A DNA stretch of 64,000 nucleotides from Melghirimyces thermohalophilus (GTDB lineage Bacteria; Bacillota; Bacilli; Thermoactinomycetales; DSM-45169): positions 62,001 to 126,000 of the forward strand of contig NZ_FMZA01000010.1 in NCBI RefSeq assembly GCF_900102685.1, given 5' to 3'. Both the position numbers and the translations under genes were made by a program. Shown piece by piece: positions 8,441-17,531 of the stretch. Each line of letters begins with the position of its first letter. The stretch's first letter is position 1. The notes beneath the pieces are model-generated. The model saw only the letters and a program-made list of their open reading frames with translations. It was not told where the DNA came from and searched no databases.

Positions 8441-9139
8441 GTGAAAAGGGGATTTCAGCTCTTTCTTCTCGTCTTGCTCATGGCGGTGTCGGGTTGCCAG
8501 TTACCATCGGAGTTGGATGGGCTGCCTTTGTCCGAAACGGAACACAATCAGAGTGAGTCGCGGAATGGGAAGGTGCTACGTGTAATCGACGGAGACACCC
8601 TACTCGTGGATGTGGAGGGAAGCAAGGAAAAAGTTCGTCTGATCGGAGTGAATACCCCTGAAACTCGCCATCCCGAGATCGGTGCCCAGTATTTTGGGAA
8701 GGAAGCTTCGAGGTATACCGAGGAGCGATTGCAGGGAAAAAGGGTCCGGTTGGAGACCGATGTAGAAGAGCGGGATCGGTACGGCCGTCTGCTCGCTTAT
8801 GTGTGGCTCGGCGATGAACTGTTTAATGCCACACTGATCGAAGAAGGAATGGCCCAAGTGATGACGGTCCCGCCCAATGAACATTATCGGGACCGCTTTC
8901 AACAATTGCAAAATGAAGCCCGGAAAAAAGGGGTTGGCATGTGGAAGGAAAAAGGAAGGGAGGGAAGGGATGTAGAGGACTGCTCCGGTGAGATCAAAGG
9001 AAACATTACCGGTGATGGGGATCGGATCTACCATACCCGGGAAAGTCCTCAGTATGAGGTAACCCAGCCTGAGCGTTGGTTTTGTACGGAAAAGGAAGCA
9101 AAAGCAGCCGGATTTCGACCGCCGAAGGGTGTCCGTTGA
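8441..9139 (+). CDS. Lipoprotein thermonuclease (SNase-like) with Cys/Trp-rich C-terminal domain
   Basis: 232 residues from a GTG placed about eight bases after AGAGGTGA. The product then opens with a lipoprotein signal ending in a VSGC lipobox. An SNase domain follows at about residues 45-185: VIDGDTLLV, RLIGVNTPE, DRYGRLLAYVW and GMW carry the metal and Arg/Glu catalytic positions. The last ~50 residues resemble the small domain seen after secreted nucleases and in Ada-type modules (GNITGDGDRIYH, WFCTEKEAKAAGFR). Probably a cell-surface nuclease that degrades DNA or RNA. An upstream ATG at 8333 would overlap the previous gene and bury the signal peptide. Confidence 0.88.
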   Translation: MKRGFQLFLLVLLMAVSGCQLPSELDGLPLSETEHNQSESRNGKVLRVIDGDTLLVDVEGSKEKVRLIGVNTPETRHPEIGAQYFGKEASRYTEERLQGKRVRLETDVEERDRYGRLLAYVWLGDELFNATLIEEGMAQVMTVPPNEHYRDRFQQLQNEARKKGVGMWKEKGREGRDVEDCSGEIKGNITGDGDRIYHTRESPQYEVTQPERWFCTEKEAKAAGFRPPKGVR

Positions 9140-9216
9140 ACGCTTGGCTGTGACGTATACTGAACCTGGCGCTCCCATATACTAGGAGAAACGATGGACA
9201 AAACGGGGGGCGGGCG

Positions 9217-10119
9217 ATGGCCTCTTATCTTATATCCGTGCCGGGGACAGAGTGCTCACAGGGAGCCGACCGGATGCGCCAATGTTTGAGGGACCAGTTT
9301 CAGCGGTTGACACAATCCAGCGTCCGCTGCTGGATGCGGGAAAAAGGATGCGGCAACCGCACGATGTTTCAGTTTGATACGGAAGCCAATATAGGGAACA
9401 AAGCCCTGAGGAATGCCTTGGGCACGGCGGTAGCGGAATACTATATCAGCATCTGCGAACCTGACTTGATCCGTCAGATTATCCGCCGCCAGTTTCAGTA
9501 CCAACATCCCGACGATCGTCGACGGATTGAGCAATACACCTATGAATTATTGATGGATTCCGATGACGATGCCCCCTCGGGACAGACGCGGAAAGTTCGC
9601 ATGGCCCAACATGTTGCCCAATACCTGGCCCAACACCAGGTGTTGGCCGCCGATGGTTTTTTTCATTTCCGCCTAAAACGATATCGGAATGGATTGATCC
9701 ACTTGGTGGAACATGCTGTGGATGAGTATTTATTGGATCAGGAGTATCGGGAATTTATCGACCTTCTCCGCTATTTTGTATCGGTGCAACCACCGAAATA
9801 TTCCCTGGTTCATGTTCTTCACACCGACGAGCGACGGTTCCAACTGTTGGACGGTGAGGGGCGGCCGCTTCGCATGAAAGAACTGGACGGTGCGGTCAAG
9901 GAGTTGGTGGAGCCCCCTTTTTCTCATGAAGATCTGATTGTGAGCACGCTTCTGACCGTGGCACCTGAACAAGTGGTGTTACATACACGAAATCGGGAGG
10001 AGAATGTGGTTCAAACCTTGGAGCAGGTGTTTGAAACCCGGATTTCCCTCTGCGACGGTTGCCCTGAATGCCAACCGCACCGGTTCCATCGGGAAGAAAG
10101 GATTCCCCCGAAAGGTTGA
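9217..10119 (+). CDS. ytxC: Sporulation-associated protein YtxC
   Basis: 300 residues. Position between dnaI and thrS and overall sequence match the Bacillus YtxC family. The function is unknown; the gene is kept in spore formers. No membrane segment or catalytic motif is evident. The protein is helical and charged with a Cys-rich end (LCDGCPECQPHRFH). The start is uncertain: the ATG at 9217 follows only a G-run. A better Shine-Dalgarno (TAGGAGA) serves an ATG at 9194 in another frame that runs into a stop after 29 codons. Confidence 0.8.
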   Translation: MASYLISVPGTECSQGADRMRQCLRDQFQRLTQSSVRCWMREKGCGNRTMFQFDTEANIGNKALRNALGTAVAEYYISICEPDLIRQIIRRQFQYQHPDDRRRIEQYTYELLMDSDDDAPSGQTRKVRMAQHVAQYLAQHQVLAADGFFHFRLKRYRNGLIHLVEHAVDEYLLDQEYREFIDLLRYFVSVQPPKYSLVHVLHTDERRFQLLDGEGRPLRMKELDGAVKELVEPPFSHEDLIVSTLLTVAPEQVVLHTRNREENVVQTLEQVFETRISLCDGCPECQPHRFHREERIPPKG

Positions 10120-10145
10120 CGATGGGATTGGCCGGGGGGTATAAT
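10116..10145 (+). promoter_or_regulatory. thrS promoter
   Basis: TTGACG (10116-10121), 18 bp, TATAAT (10140-10145). It overlaps the ytxC stop codon and drives the T-box leader. Confidence 0.75.
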
Positions 10146-10149
10146 GGCG

Positions 10150-10424
10150 ACAAACTTCTATCGTATGTGATGACGAGGCCATCATCGGTTGCTTACGGTT
10201 AGCAGAGAACAGAGGTCACAGGCTGGAAACCTCTGAACCCTCTGAGCGATCGATGACCCCCTCCGAACAGCGCCGGGAACGCCGACAAGGTCAGTATCGG
10301 TAGCCGGTCCCACACCGTTATCGTGTTGAAGGATCGTCATGCACTTCTTGTGCCCATGGCGGTCGAATAAGGGTGGAACCACGTGTTTAAACACTCGTCC
10401 CTTGGGGATGGGTGTTTTTTATTT
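10150..10424 (+). promoter_or_regulatory. T-box riboswitch of thrS (threonine)
   Basis: T-box motif AAGGGTGGAACCACG at 10369-10383, preceded by a Stem I region containing AGCAGAGAACAGAGG. It is followed by a terminator stem ACACTCGTCC (10391-10400)/GGATGGGTGT (10406-10415) and a T run. The likely specifier is ACC (Thr) at 10237-10239; this placement is inferred. Uncharged tRNA-Thr would stabilise the antiterminator and switch thrS on. Confidence 0.92.
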
Positions 10425-10455
10425 GCAGACAGATCATGAGAAGGAGTGAAGATAA

Positions 10456-12387
10456 GTGGGTGTGGCTGTAAAACTGCCCGACGGATCAGTTCGGGAGTAT
10501 GGAGAACAAGTGACGGTACAAGATGTGGCGGAGTCGATCAGCCGCGGTCTGGCTAAAAAAGCGATCGCGGGACAAGTGAACGGACAAACCGTGGACTTGT
10601 CCAGAGAGGTACCGGATGGAGCTGAAGTGCGCATCCTTACCCTAGAGGATCCAGAAGGCTTGGAGGTTTATCGGCACAGCGCCGCTCACCTGATGGCTCA
10701 AGCAGTGAAGCGTCTCTACCCCGACGTGAAGCTGGGTATCGGTCCGGTGATCGAGAATGGGTTTTATTACGATATGGATCTTCCCCAGCCCTTGACCGCA
10801 GATGATCTTCCCCGGATCGAACAGGAGATGCGAGCCATCGCCAAAGAAGATTTCCCGATCAAACGGCGGGTTGTCTCACGGGAAGAAGCCTTGCGCATCT
10901 ATGAAGAGATAGGAGATACGCTGAAGCTGGAGTTGATCCGGGAACTGCCGGAAGACGAAGAGATCACCATCTACGAGCAGGGGGAATTCTTCGATCTGTG
11001 CCGGGGCCCCCACGTTCCCTCCACCGGAAAGCTGAAGGCATTTAAACTGCTGAGTGTGGCCGGGGCCTACTGGCGGGGGGATTCCGATAACGCCATGTTG
11101 CAGCGGGTATACGGAACCATCTGGCCGAAAAAATCCCAGTTGGATGCCTATCTGAAGCAGCTGGAGGAAGCGAAGGAACGAGATCATCGTAAGCTGGGCA
11201 AAGAGCTGAAAATCTTTACCTTGTCGCAAGAGGTGGGACAAGGGCTCCCCCTATGGCTTCCCAATGGGGCCACCATCCGCCGCACCATTGAGCGGTACAT
11301 CGTCGACAAAGAAGAGCGCATGGGATACGACCACGTTTATACCCCCCACCTGGCCAGTGTGGAACTATACAAGACATCGGGTCACTGGGACCACTATCAA
11401 GAGGATATGTATCCGCCCATGGAGATGGATAACGAAGAGTTGGTCCTGCGTCCGATGAATTGTCCCCACCACATGATGGTGTACAAAAACGACCTGAAAA
11501 GCTACCGCAATCTCCCGGTGCGTATTGCCGAGTTGGGCATGATGCATCGGCATGAGATGTCCGGAGCATTGTCCGGATTGCAGCGGGTTCGGGCGATGAC
11601 CTTGAACGATGCCCATATTTTCTGCCGTCCGGACCAGATCAAGTCGGAGTTTACCCGCGTGGTGCGCCTGATTGAAGAGGTGTATCGGGACTTCGGTATC
11701 CAGGATTTCTGGTACCGTCTTTCCTACCGGGATCCCGAGGACAAGAAAAAGTATGTGCAGAACGATGAGATGTGGGAACAGAGCCAACAGATGCTGAAAG
11801 AGGCGATGGACGACCTGGGGCTGGAGTATGTGGAGGCGGAAGGAGAAGCCGCTTTTTACGGCCCCAAGCTGGACGTACAAGTGCAGACCGCCTTGGGCAA
11901 GGATGAGACGCTGTCCACCGTCCAATTGGATTTCCATCTGCCCAATCAGTTTGAGTTGGAATATATCGGTGAGGATGGCCACCCCCACCGCCCCGTTGTG
12001 ATCCACCGGGGAATCGTGGGAACGATGGAGCGTTTTGTCGCCTTCTTGCTGGAGTATTACAAGGGGGCGTTGCCCCTTTGGCTGTCGCCGATTCAAGCTC
12101 GGGTGATGACGATCACCGATGCCTACCACGATTACGCGGGCGAAATGGTCGACCGCCTGAAAGAGGCCGGCATCCGTGCGGAGCTGGATGGGCGCAGTGA
12201 AAAGATCGGCTACAAAATCCGGGAAGCCCAGCTGCAAAAAATCCCCTATATGCTGATTGTGGGTGAAAAGGAACAAGAACAGGGAACCGTGGCTGTTCGC
12301 CGCCGCGGTGAGGGAGACCAGGGTGCCCGCAAACTGGACGATTTGATCGACGGGATGAAAAAGGAGATCGAAGAGAAGACATCCTAA
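10456..12387 (+). CDS. thrS: Threonine--tRNA ligase
   Basis: 643 residues from a GTG behind AAGGAGTGAA. Domains in order: TGS (about 1-65), the editing/SAD domain (about 70-230, [10 protein letters not shown]), class II catalytic core (about 265-535) and anticodon-binding domain (about 540-643). Zinc ligands appear in MNCPHHMM and the downstream His. Motif 2 reads [15 protein letters not shown] and motif 3 GIVGTMERF. It charges tRNA-Thr and proofreads Ser-tRNA-Thr. Expression is controlled by the threonine T-box just upstream. Confidence 0.98.
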   Translation: MGVAVKLPDGSVREYGEQVTVQDVAESISRGLAKKAIAGQVNGQTVDLSREVPDGAEVRILTLEDPEGLEVYRHSAAHLMAQAVKRLYPDVKLGIGPVIENGFYYDMDLPQPLTADDLPRIEQEMRAIAKEDFPIKRRVVSREEALRIYEEIGDTLKLELIRELPEDEEITIYEQGEFFDLCRGPHVPSTGKLKAFKLLSVAGAYWRGDSDNAMLQRVYGTIWPKKSQLDAYLKQLEEAKERDHRKLGKELKIFTLSQEVGQGLPLWLPNGATIRRTIERYIVDKEERMGYDHVYTPHLASVELYKTSGHWDHYQEDMYPPMEMDNEELVLRPMNCPHHMMVYKNDLKSYRNLPVRIAELGMMHRHEMSGALSGLQRVRAMTLNDAHIFCRPDQIKSEFTRVVRLIEEVYRDFGIQDFWYRLSYRDPEDKKKYVQNDEMWEQSQQMLKEAMDDLGLEYVEAEGEAAFYGPKLDVQVQTALGKDETLSTVQLDFHLPNQFELEYIGEDGHPHRPVVIHRGIVGTMERFVAFLLEYYKGALPLWLSPIQARVMTITDAYHDYAGEMVDRLKEAGIRAELDGRSEKIGYKIREAQLQKIPYMLIVGEKEQEQGTVAVRRRGEGDQGARKLDDLIDGMKKEIEEKTS

Positions 12388-12397
12388 ATTGCGGCGC

Positions 12398-12429
12398 TTG
12401 ACAGGTGTTAACTCCCGTGTTAACCTGTA
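12398..12429 (+). promoter_or_regulatory. Putative infC-rpmI-rplT promoter with overlapping inverted repeat
   Basis: TTGACA (12398-12403), 17 bp, weak -10 TAACCT (12421-12426). An interrupted dyad ACAGGTGTTAAC / GTTAACCTGT (12401-12429) spans the spacer and -10. It may be an operator or a 5' stem of the leader. Confidence 0.5.
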
Positions 12430-12439
12430 TGGAGCATTC

Positions 12440-12546
12440 AAGCAGGAGCGCCCCGCTTCTCACCTGATCGACGCACGGGCTGTTGGCAGGTCTTCGGTTC
12501 TGGACGATGGAATCCAAGGTGTGGGCCTCTGCCCGCACCTTTTTTT
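12440..12546 (+). promoter_or_regulatory. infC leader with attenuator terminator
   Basis: Stem AGGTGTGGGC (12517-12526)/GCCCGCACCT (12531-12540), one wobble pair, followed by seven Ts, sits just upstream of infC. A CACCT element at about 12460 could pair with AGGTG as an antiterminator. This matches the layout of the L20-controlled attenuator of the Bacillus infC operon; L20 binding itself is inferred. Confidence 0.7.
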
Positions 12547-12582
12547 GCGATGATATCGAAATTCCCTTCGGAGGTGGCAGGT

Positions 12583-13107
12583 ATTAGCAAAGAACAGCAG
12601 TTGGTCAATGAAGCCATCCGTGCCCGTGAAGTACGGCTCATTGACCGGGATGGCAACCAATTGGGCATCAAACCGCTCCGGGAGGCACTCCGCCTCGCCC
12701 GGGAAGCCGATTTGGATCTTGTTAATGTGGCTCCCAAAGCTAAACCCCCCGTATGCCGTATCATGGACTACGGGAAGTACCGCTACGAACAGAGCAAGCG
12801 GGAAAAAGAAGCTCGGAAAAAGCAGAAGACGATCCAGATTAAAGAAGTCCGTTTCAGTCCGTCCATCGAAGAACATGATGTCAACACAAAGCTTCGCAAG
12901 GTGAAAAAGTTCCTGGAGAAGGGTGACAAAGTGAAGCTGTCCATCCGTTTCCGCGGCCGGGAGATCACCCACCAGGGATTGGGCCGGAAGATGCTGACCC
13001 GTATGGCGGAGGAGTTGAAAGAGATCGGGGAAGTGGAGCGGCACCCCAAAATGGAAGGTCGCCACATGATTATGATCCTGGCGCCTAAGAAGGAAAAAAA
13101 TTCGTAA
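12583..13107 (+). CDS. infC: Translation initiation factor IF-3 (AUU start)
   Basis: 174 residues from an ATT codon at 12583, seven bases after a perfect GGAGGT. The product then begins ISKEQQLVNEAIRAREV, the normal IF3 N terminus. The upstream in-frame ATG at 12550 has no Shine-Dalgarno and adds a non-conserved tail. AUU initiation is a known IF3 autoregulation device. N domain (NEAIRAREVRLI, KPPVCRIMDYGK) and C domain (FLEKGDKVK, APKKE) are both intact. First gene of infC-rpmI-rplT. Confidence 0.95.
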   Translation: MSKEQQLVNEAIRAREVRLIDRDGNQLGIKPLREALRLAREADLDLVNVAPKAKPPVCRIMDYGKYRYEQSKREKEARKKQKTIQIKEVRFSPSIEEHDVNTKLRKVKKFLEKGDKVKLSIRFRGREITHQGLGRKMLTRMAEELKEIGEVERHPKMEGRHMIMILAPKKEKNS

Positions 13108-13131
13108 GCTGTATCCAGGAGGGATTTTTCT

Positions 13132-13329
13132 ATGCCGAAAATGAAGACTCGCCGGGCGGCTGCCAAACGGTTCACCAAAACCGGTACCGGCAAAATCAAG
13201 CGAAACCATGCCTATATGAACCACATGTTGGAACACAAGCAGAAGAAAACCAAGCGCAAACTGCGCAAGACGGCTTTGCTGCATAAATCCGACGTGAAGC
13301 GTGTCAAGCATCTGATCGGCAATAAGTAA
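13132..13329 (+). CDS. rpmI: Large-subunit ribosomal protein bL35
   Basis: 65 residues, standard length. Basic N terminus MPKMKTRRAAAKRF and the conserved HMLEHK segment. An AGGAGG Shine-Dalgarno precedes the ATG. Middle gene of the infC-rpmI-rplT operon. Confidence 0.98.
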   Translation: MPKMKTRRAAAKRFTKTGTGKIKRNHAYMNHMLEHKQKKTKRKLRKTALLHKSDVKRVKHLIGNK

Positions 13330-13394
13330 AGGAAACAAAACCTGCGCTGTGCGGAGGAAATCATAAAAGTGTTTGAGTCTGGAGGGAATCGTTT

Positions 13395-13754
13395 ATGGCA
13401 CGTGTAAAAGGCGGGTATGTGACCCGACGTCGCCGTAAAAAAGTATTGAAACTGGCCCGAGGTTATTTCGGATCGAAGCACACGCTGTTTAAAACGGCGA
13501 AACAGCAAGTGATGAAATCACTCACCTATGCTTATCGCGATCGGCGGCAGCGCAAACGGGACTTTCGTCGGCTGTGGATTAGCCGGATCAATGCTGCTGC
13601 TCGCATGAACGGCCTTTCTTACAACAAAATGATGCACGGCTTGAAACAGGCGGGTGTCGAAGTGAACCGCAAAATGTTGGCAGATTTGGCGGTTAACGAC
13701 AAAAAAGCTTTCTCCGAACTGGCTAGCCTGGCTAAGGAGAAAGTGAACGCCTGA
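13395..13754 (+). CDS. rplT: Large-subunit ribosomal protein bL20
   Basis: 119 residues, standard length. Signature motifs [24 protein letters not shown] and [10 protein letters not shown] are present. bL20 binds 23S rRNA early in 50S assembly and in Bacillus represses this operon through the leader upstream of infC. A strong terminator follows. Confidence 0.98.
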   Translation: MARVKGGYVTRRRRKKVLKLARGYFGSKHTLFKTAKQQVMKSLTYAYRDRRQRKRDFRRLWISRINAAARMNGLSYNKMMHGLKQAGVEVNRKMLADLAVNDKKAFSELASLAKEKVNA

Positions 13755-13764
13755 CGACGTATCG

Positions 13765-13807
13765 GATAACCACCCGGTTTTTTTCCCATGGGTGGTTATC
13801 TCTTTTT
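13765..13807 (+). terminator. Terminator of infC-rpmI-rplT
   Basis: Perfect 11-bp stem GATAACCACCC/GGGTGGTTATC followed by TCTTTTT. Confidence 0.9.
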
Positions 13808-13833
13808 AAAAGAGAAAGGTTGGAGGGAGAAAG

Positions 13834-14244
13834 ATGACAGGGATTCCCGTCCCCTATGTCCGGGCCAATCAATGGTTTCAAGTGTTGTCGGTGCTGTTGG
13901 CTTTGGGATCCGGCCTGGTTGGCATATTGGCGATTCCCTTGGTGTTCGGTCTGATCGGTCTCGCTTTTCGTCGTCACCCCCTCTTCGCCATCATACGCCC
14001 TTTCTTGAAAAAGCCTCTGTCGGAGTATCAGATGGAAGATGCTGAACAGCAGCGTTTTAATCAATGGATCGCGGTGGTTTGTCTCACCATCAGCCTGTTG
14101 GGCTTCGTCACGGGCTACCCCGCGGTGGGTATCACCTTTGCTATTCTGGTGGGCTTAGCAGCTGCCATCGCCATCTGCGGTTTTTGCATCGGTTGCTTTA
14201 TTCGCTTCCAATTCCATCGGTGGAAACAACGCCGAGGGGCCTGA
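13834..14244 (+). CDS. DUF4395 family membrane protein
   Basis: 136 residues with about four hydrophobic helices and a basic C terminus (HRWKQRRGA). The opening VRANQWFQVLSVLLALGSG fits the DUF4395 family, whose members are sometimes fused to or located near thioredoxin-like proteins. The function is not established. GGAGGGAGAAAG precedes the ATG. It stands alone between two terminators. Confidence 0.7.
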   Translation: MTGIPVPYVRANQWFQVLSVLLALGSGLVGILAIPLVFGLIGLAFRRHPLFAIIRPFLKKPLSEYQMEDAEQQRFNQWIAVVCLTISLLGFVTGYPAVGITFAILVGLAAAIAICGFCIGCFIRFQFHRWKQRRGA

Positions 14245-14245
14245 A

Positions 14246-14280
14246 TAAAAATGTCCGCCGTGATCCGGCGGATATTTTTA
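14246..14280. terminator. Bidirectional terminator
   Basis: TCCGCCG/CGGCGGA stem with loop TGATC, flanked by AAAAATG and TATTTTTA. It serves the DUF4395 gene and the convergent MFS gene. Confidence 0.85.
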
Positions 14281-15910
14281 TCATCCTTCTGGTTGGGGTT
14301 TGGTGGAGCGGTTGCGGGAAGTGGAGGATTCCTCCTCTTCAGCAGGGTCCCGGTTCGTAGTCCGTAAGGGGATCTCCCGAAGGAAGAGCGTCAAAAGCAG
14401 TGCCAGGATCATGACGCCGGTCCCCATCAAAAAGACACCGGATAAGCCGTAGTTCATCGCCTCCCGCAAAAAATCGATAAATCTCTCGAAAAGTCCACTC
14501 ATCTCCGGGGGGATCTGGCTCTTAATCGCCGCGAGCTGTTCCGGTGAGAGCAGGATCTGAGGGTCTTTCAAGGATTTCCATTTTTCCGCTATCTCAGGGT
14601 TGGCCGCCAGATCCGGATCTTTGGTGACCCCGTCCGTCAGCCGGGATTCCATGCGGGTGGACAGGATGGTTCCCATAATCGACACACCCACCGTTCCTCC
14701 CATTTGGCGGAACAGCTGGATCGCCGCGGTCGCCACTCCCAGTTCGCGATGGGGCACGGCGTTTTGAACGGTTAGGTTGAAAATGGGAAAAGCCATGCCC
14801 AGCCCACATCCGAGAATGACCAGATGAAGGGCAGCGGAAACGTTGCTGGTTTCTGTGCTCATCAGCGTCAACAGATACATTCCCACTCCCATGATGGTCA
14901 ATCCGGTCAGGGCCAGCTTTTTATATTTGCCCGTTCGCGTTACCAACTGGCCGGTGATCGCACTGAAGACCACCATGCTCAAGGTCATGAACATCATGAC
15001 GAATCCACTTTTAGCAGCCGATGTCCCCATCACTCCCTGGATAAAAAAGGGCATATACATGATGGCCCCGAACATGCCGATCCCGATCAGAAAGCCGATG
15101 GCGTTGGATAGGGAAAAAACATTGTTTTTAAATAAATACAGGGGAAGGACAGGGTTGGTCACCCGGCGTTCGGTGATGATAAAAAGGACAAAAGCGACGA
15201 CTGATGCGGTTAATAGGCCCAAAATTTCCACAGAGGTCCAGCTATATTGGTTTCCTGCCCAGGTAAAAGCCAACAGCAGCGGAATCATCGTACAGACTAA
15301 AAACAACGATCCGTAGTAGTCGATCTTTCTCTTTACACCTGGGGCCGTGGCGGGAAAGAGACGTAGGATCAGCAGGAAGGCGATAATCCCCACAGGGAGA
15401 AACACCCAAAACACCCAGTGCCAATCGAAGTGATCCACAATATAACCCCCCCAGGGTCGGCCCAAACACACTGGCCAGGCCGAATACCGAGCCCATCAGC
15501 CCCTGCCAGCGCCCCCGTTCCCGCGGCGGAAACAAATCTCCCACTGCGGTAAAGGCGGTGGACATGATCATGCCACCACCGAAGCCCTGAACCCCGCGAT
15601 AGATGATCAGCTGGATCATATCGGCGGAGGTTCCGCAGAGAAAGGATCCGACCATAAAAATACCCAGCCCGGACAAAATAAAGGGTTTTCTCCCGTAAAT
15701 ATCCGACAGCTTCCCCACCAGGATGGCGGTGACACTGGAGGTCAGCATAAAGATGGTGAAAACCCAATTAAAATATTCCATTCCGCCCAGTTCGGTAACG
15801 ATTCGGGGCAGCGCTGTTCCCACGATGGTTTGGTTTAGAGCGGCGAATAGCATAGAAGCCATGATCGCCAGCATGATAGTTAATTTCTGGCGCATATCCA
15901 GGTGTTCCAC
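14281..15910 (-). pseudogene. DHA2-type MFS multidrug exporter, frameshifted at a G7 tract
   Basis: Two overlapping reading frames together encode one 14-TM drug:H+ antiporter of about 540 residues (EmrB/QacA type). The N-terminal frame (about 15910-15242; motif A GKLSDIYGRKP, motif GGG after YRGVQGF) ends out of register. The C-terminal frame (15471-14281) continues with YIVDHFDWHWVFWVFLPVG. They meet in a run of seven C on the + strand (15446-15452). Six would restore LGGYIVDH. The break is a sequencing error, phase variation or true inactivation. The likely start is GTG at 15910, behind AAGGGAG, or ATG at 15895. Confidence 0.85.
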
Positions 15911-16356
15911 GCAGCTTCCAGCTCCCTTCCCGGCAAAATTCTTCTCATCTACCTTCAATTCTTACGTTGGTTTTTTGTCAGTTTTTGAAACGCCTGCAAA
16001 AATGATTCCAGTTCCTTTTCCTTGGAGGCCAGAGAATGGAACCTTTTTAAATTTGGTTAAGTATTACAGTATCGAATTTATAGTGGGCGGTCTGTTTTGT
16101 CAATTGAGCCAAAAGTAAAATAAAAATCATGGTATGATCCCCTCCAGGGTAACAACAGGGTCCCTTGGATAAGAGATCGTTGTGACCGATTACTGATTCA
16201 AAAGAGAGGGGGTCGGAAATCGGAGGTTGGAGGCTTGAAAGCGAAAAAATGGGGCGAAGCAAAGGGATCCCGGAAAGGCAGACCCAGAGAAACAGCCTCT
16301 CAGAAATGTTGGACTGGCTGTTAACGGGTTCACCACGGTTCAAATCCGTTTTCTAT

Positions 16357-16440
16357 TCATCTCAGCCCAGTGGATACCGGGCTGAGATGACAGGGAGGCT
16401 CATAATGGGCTTTTTCGGAAGGTGGGTTTGAAGGTGGGTT
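16357..16440. repeat. Perfect 11-bp hairpin and a short tandem repeat
   Basis: CATCTCAGCCC (16358-16368)/GGGCTGAGATG (16379-16389) forms a perfect hairpin without a T run. Just downstream GAAGGTGGGTTT occurs twice in tandem (about 16418-16441). The 490 bp between the MFS and symporter genes otherwise show no convincing gene. Confidence 0.6.
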
Positions 16441-16445
16441 TCTGG

Positions 16446-17402
16446 TCAGCTTTGGACGGTGGTCGATGTTTGAGCGATTTTTTCTCGTCGCGACCAAAAG
16501 GTGGCCAACAGAGGGCCGGATATATTATGCCAGACACTGAAGACGGCGCCAGGCAGGGCAGCAGCTGGATTGAGATACGTTTGTGCCAGCGCGACGCTGA
16601 GACCGGAGTTCTGCATTCCCACTTCAACGGAGACCGCTCGGCTGGCCGGTTCGTTCAGCCGCAGGAGACGCGCACCGCTATAACCGAAGAGATAACCTAA
16701 ACCGTTGTGCAAGATAACAGCAAAAAAGGTGACCAGTGCCAGTTTTCCGAAGCTTCCTGCATTGAGAGCGACGACGCCGGCGACGATGGCGACAATGGCA
16801 GTGACGGAGAGGAGCGGGAGGGCTTCTGTCGCCTTTTTTACCGTTACCGGGAAAAAGCGCCGGACCAAGATACCGGCGATAATCGGCAGAATAACCACCT
16901 GTAGGATGGATAGCATCATGGATTGGGGATCTACCGGCATCCAGGCGCCGGCCAGCCATAACAGCAAGAAGGGGGTGGCGATCGGCGCCAGCAGTGTGGA
17001 CACGCTGGTCATGGTGACCGAAAGAGGCACATCCCCTCTTGAGAGATAAACAATCACATTGGAGGCGGTGCCGCCGGGACAAGCCCCTACCAGCACCAAT
17101 CCGGCCGCCAGCTCCGGCGGCAGTTGCAGGAGGACAGCGATGGCGTAGGCGGTGAGTGGCATCACAAAAAATTGCAGAAAAACACCGACCACCACCGGCC
17201 AAGGACGGCGGAGCACTAGAGCGAAGTCTGCCCCTCTCAAGGTGAGCCCCATTCCGAACATGATCACGCCTAACAGCGGGGTGATCCAGGGAGTCAGCCA
17301 GGTGAAGAGTCCGGGTGATAACCAGGCCAGGATGGCGGCGATCACCACCCATAGGGCAAAAGTGTTTTGAGCAAAACGGCTGGCGGAGATCAAACCCTTC
17401 AC
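16446..17402 (-). CDS. Bile acid:sodium symporter (BASS) family transporter
   Basis: 318 residues from a GTG placed eight bases after GGAGG; a TTG one codon upstream (17405) is the alternative. Nine or ten hydrophobic helices. Family motifs include GMGLTLRGADF, GACPGGTASNVIVYLSRGD and the crossover helix VEVGMQNSGLSVALA, matching the YocS/PanS branch. Bacterial members move organic anions such as ketopantoate with sodium. The actual substrate is unknown. The gene is divergent from ilvD, which hints weakly at a 2-keto-acid substrate. Confidence 0.85.
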   Translation of the reverse strand: MKGLISASRFAQNTFALWVVIAAILAWLSPGLFTWLTPWITPLLGVIMFGMGLTLRGADFALVLRRPWPVVVGVFLQFFVMPLTAYAIAVLLQLPPELAAGLVLVGACPGGTASNVIVYLSRGDVPLSVTMTSVSTLLAPIATPFLLLWLAGAWMPVDPQSMMLSILQVVILPIIAGILVRRFFPVTVKKATEALPLLSVTAIVAIVAGVVALNAGSFGKLALVTFFAVILHNGLGYLFGYSGARLLRLNEPASRAVSVEVGMQNSGLSVALAQTYLNPAAALPGAVFSVWHNISGPLLATFWSRREKIAQTSTTVQS

Positions 17403-17458
17403 CAACCATACCTCCTTTTTCTCCGATTAAAAACTAAAAGAAAAATTTCATTCAGGTC

Positions 17459-17487
17459 GTGACAGCTATTGAAAAATACTATACACT
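17459..17487 (+). promoter_or_regulatory. ilvD promoter
   Basis: GTGACA (17459-17464), 17 bp, TACACT (17482-17487) in an AT-rich divergent region. Confidence 0.5.
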
Positions 17488-17531
17488 GTTCTGCAATCAT
17501 CTTGTCAAGGGGAAACAGGAGGGAAGCAAAG

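Noticed and set aside
12550-12582. ATG at 12550 as the infC start
   Set aside because: No Shine-Dalgarno, adds a non-conserved N-terminal tail, and the ATT at 12583 has a perfect site and conserved N terminus.
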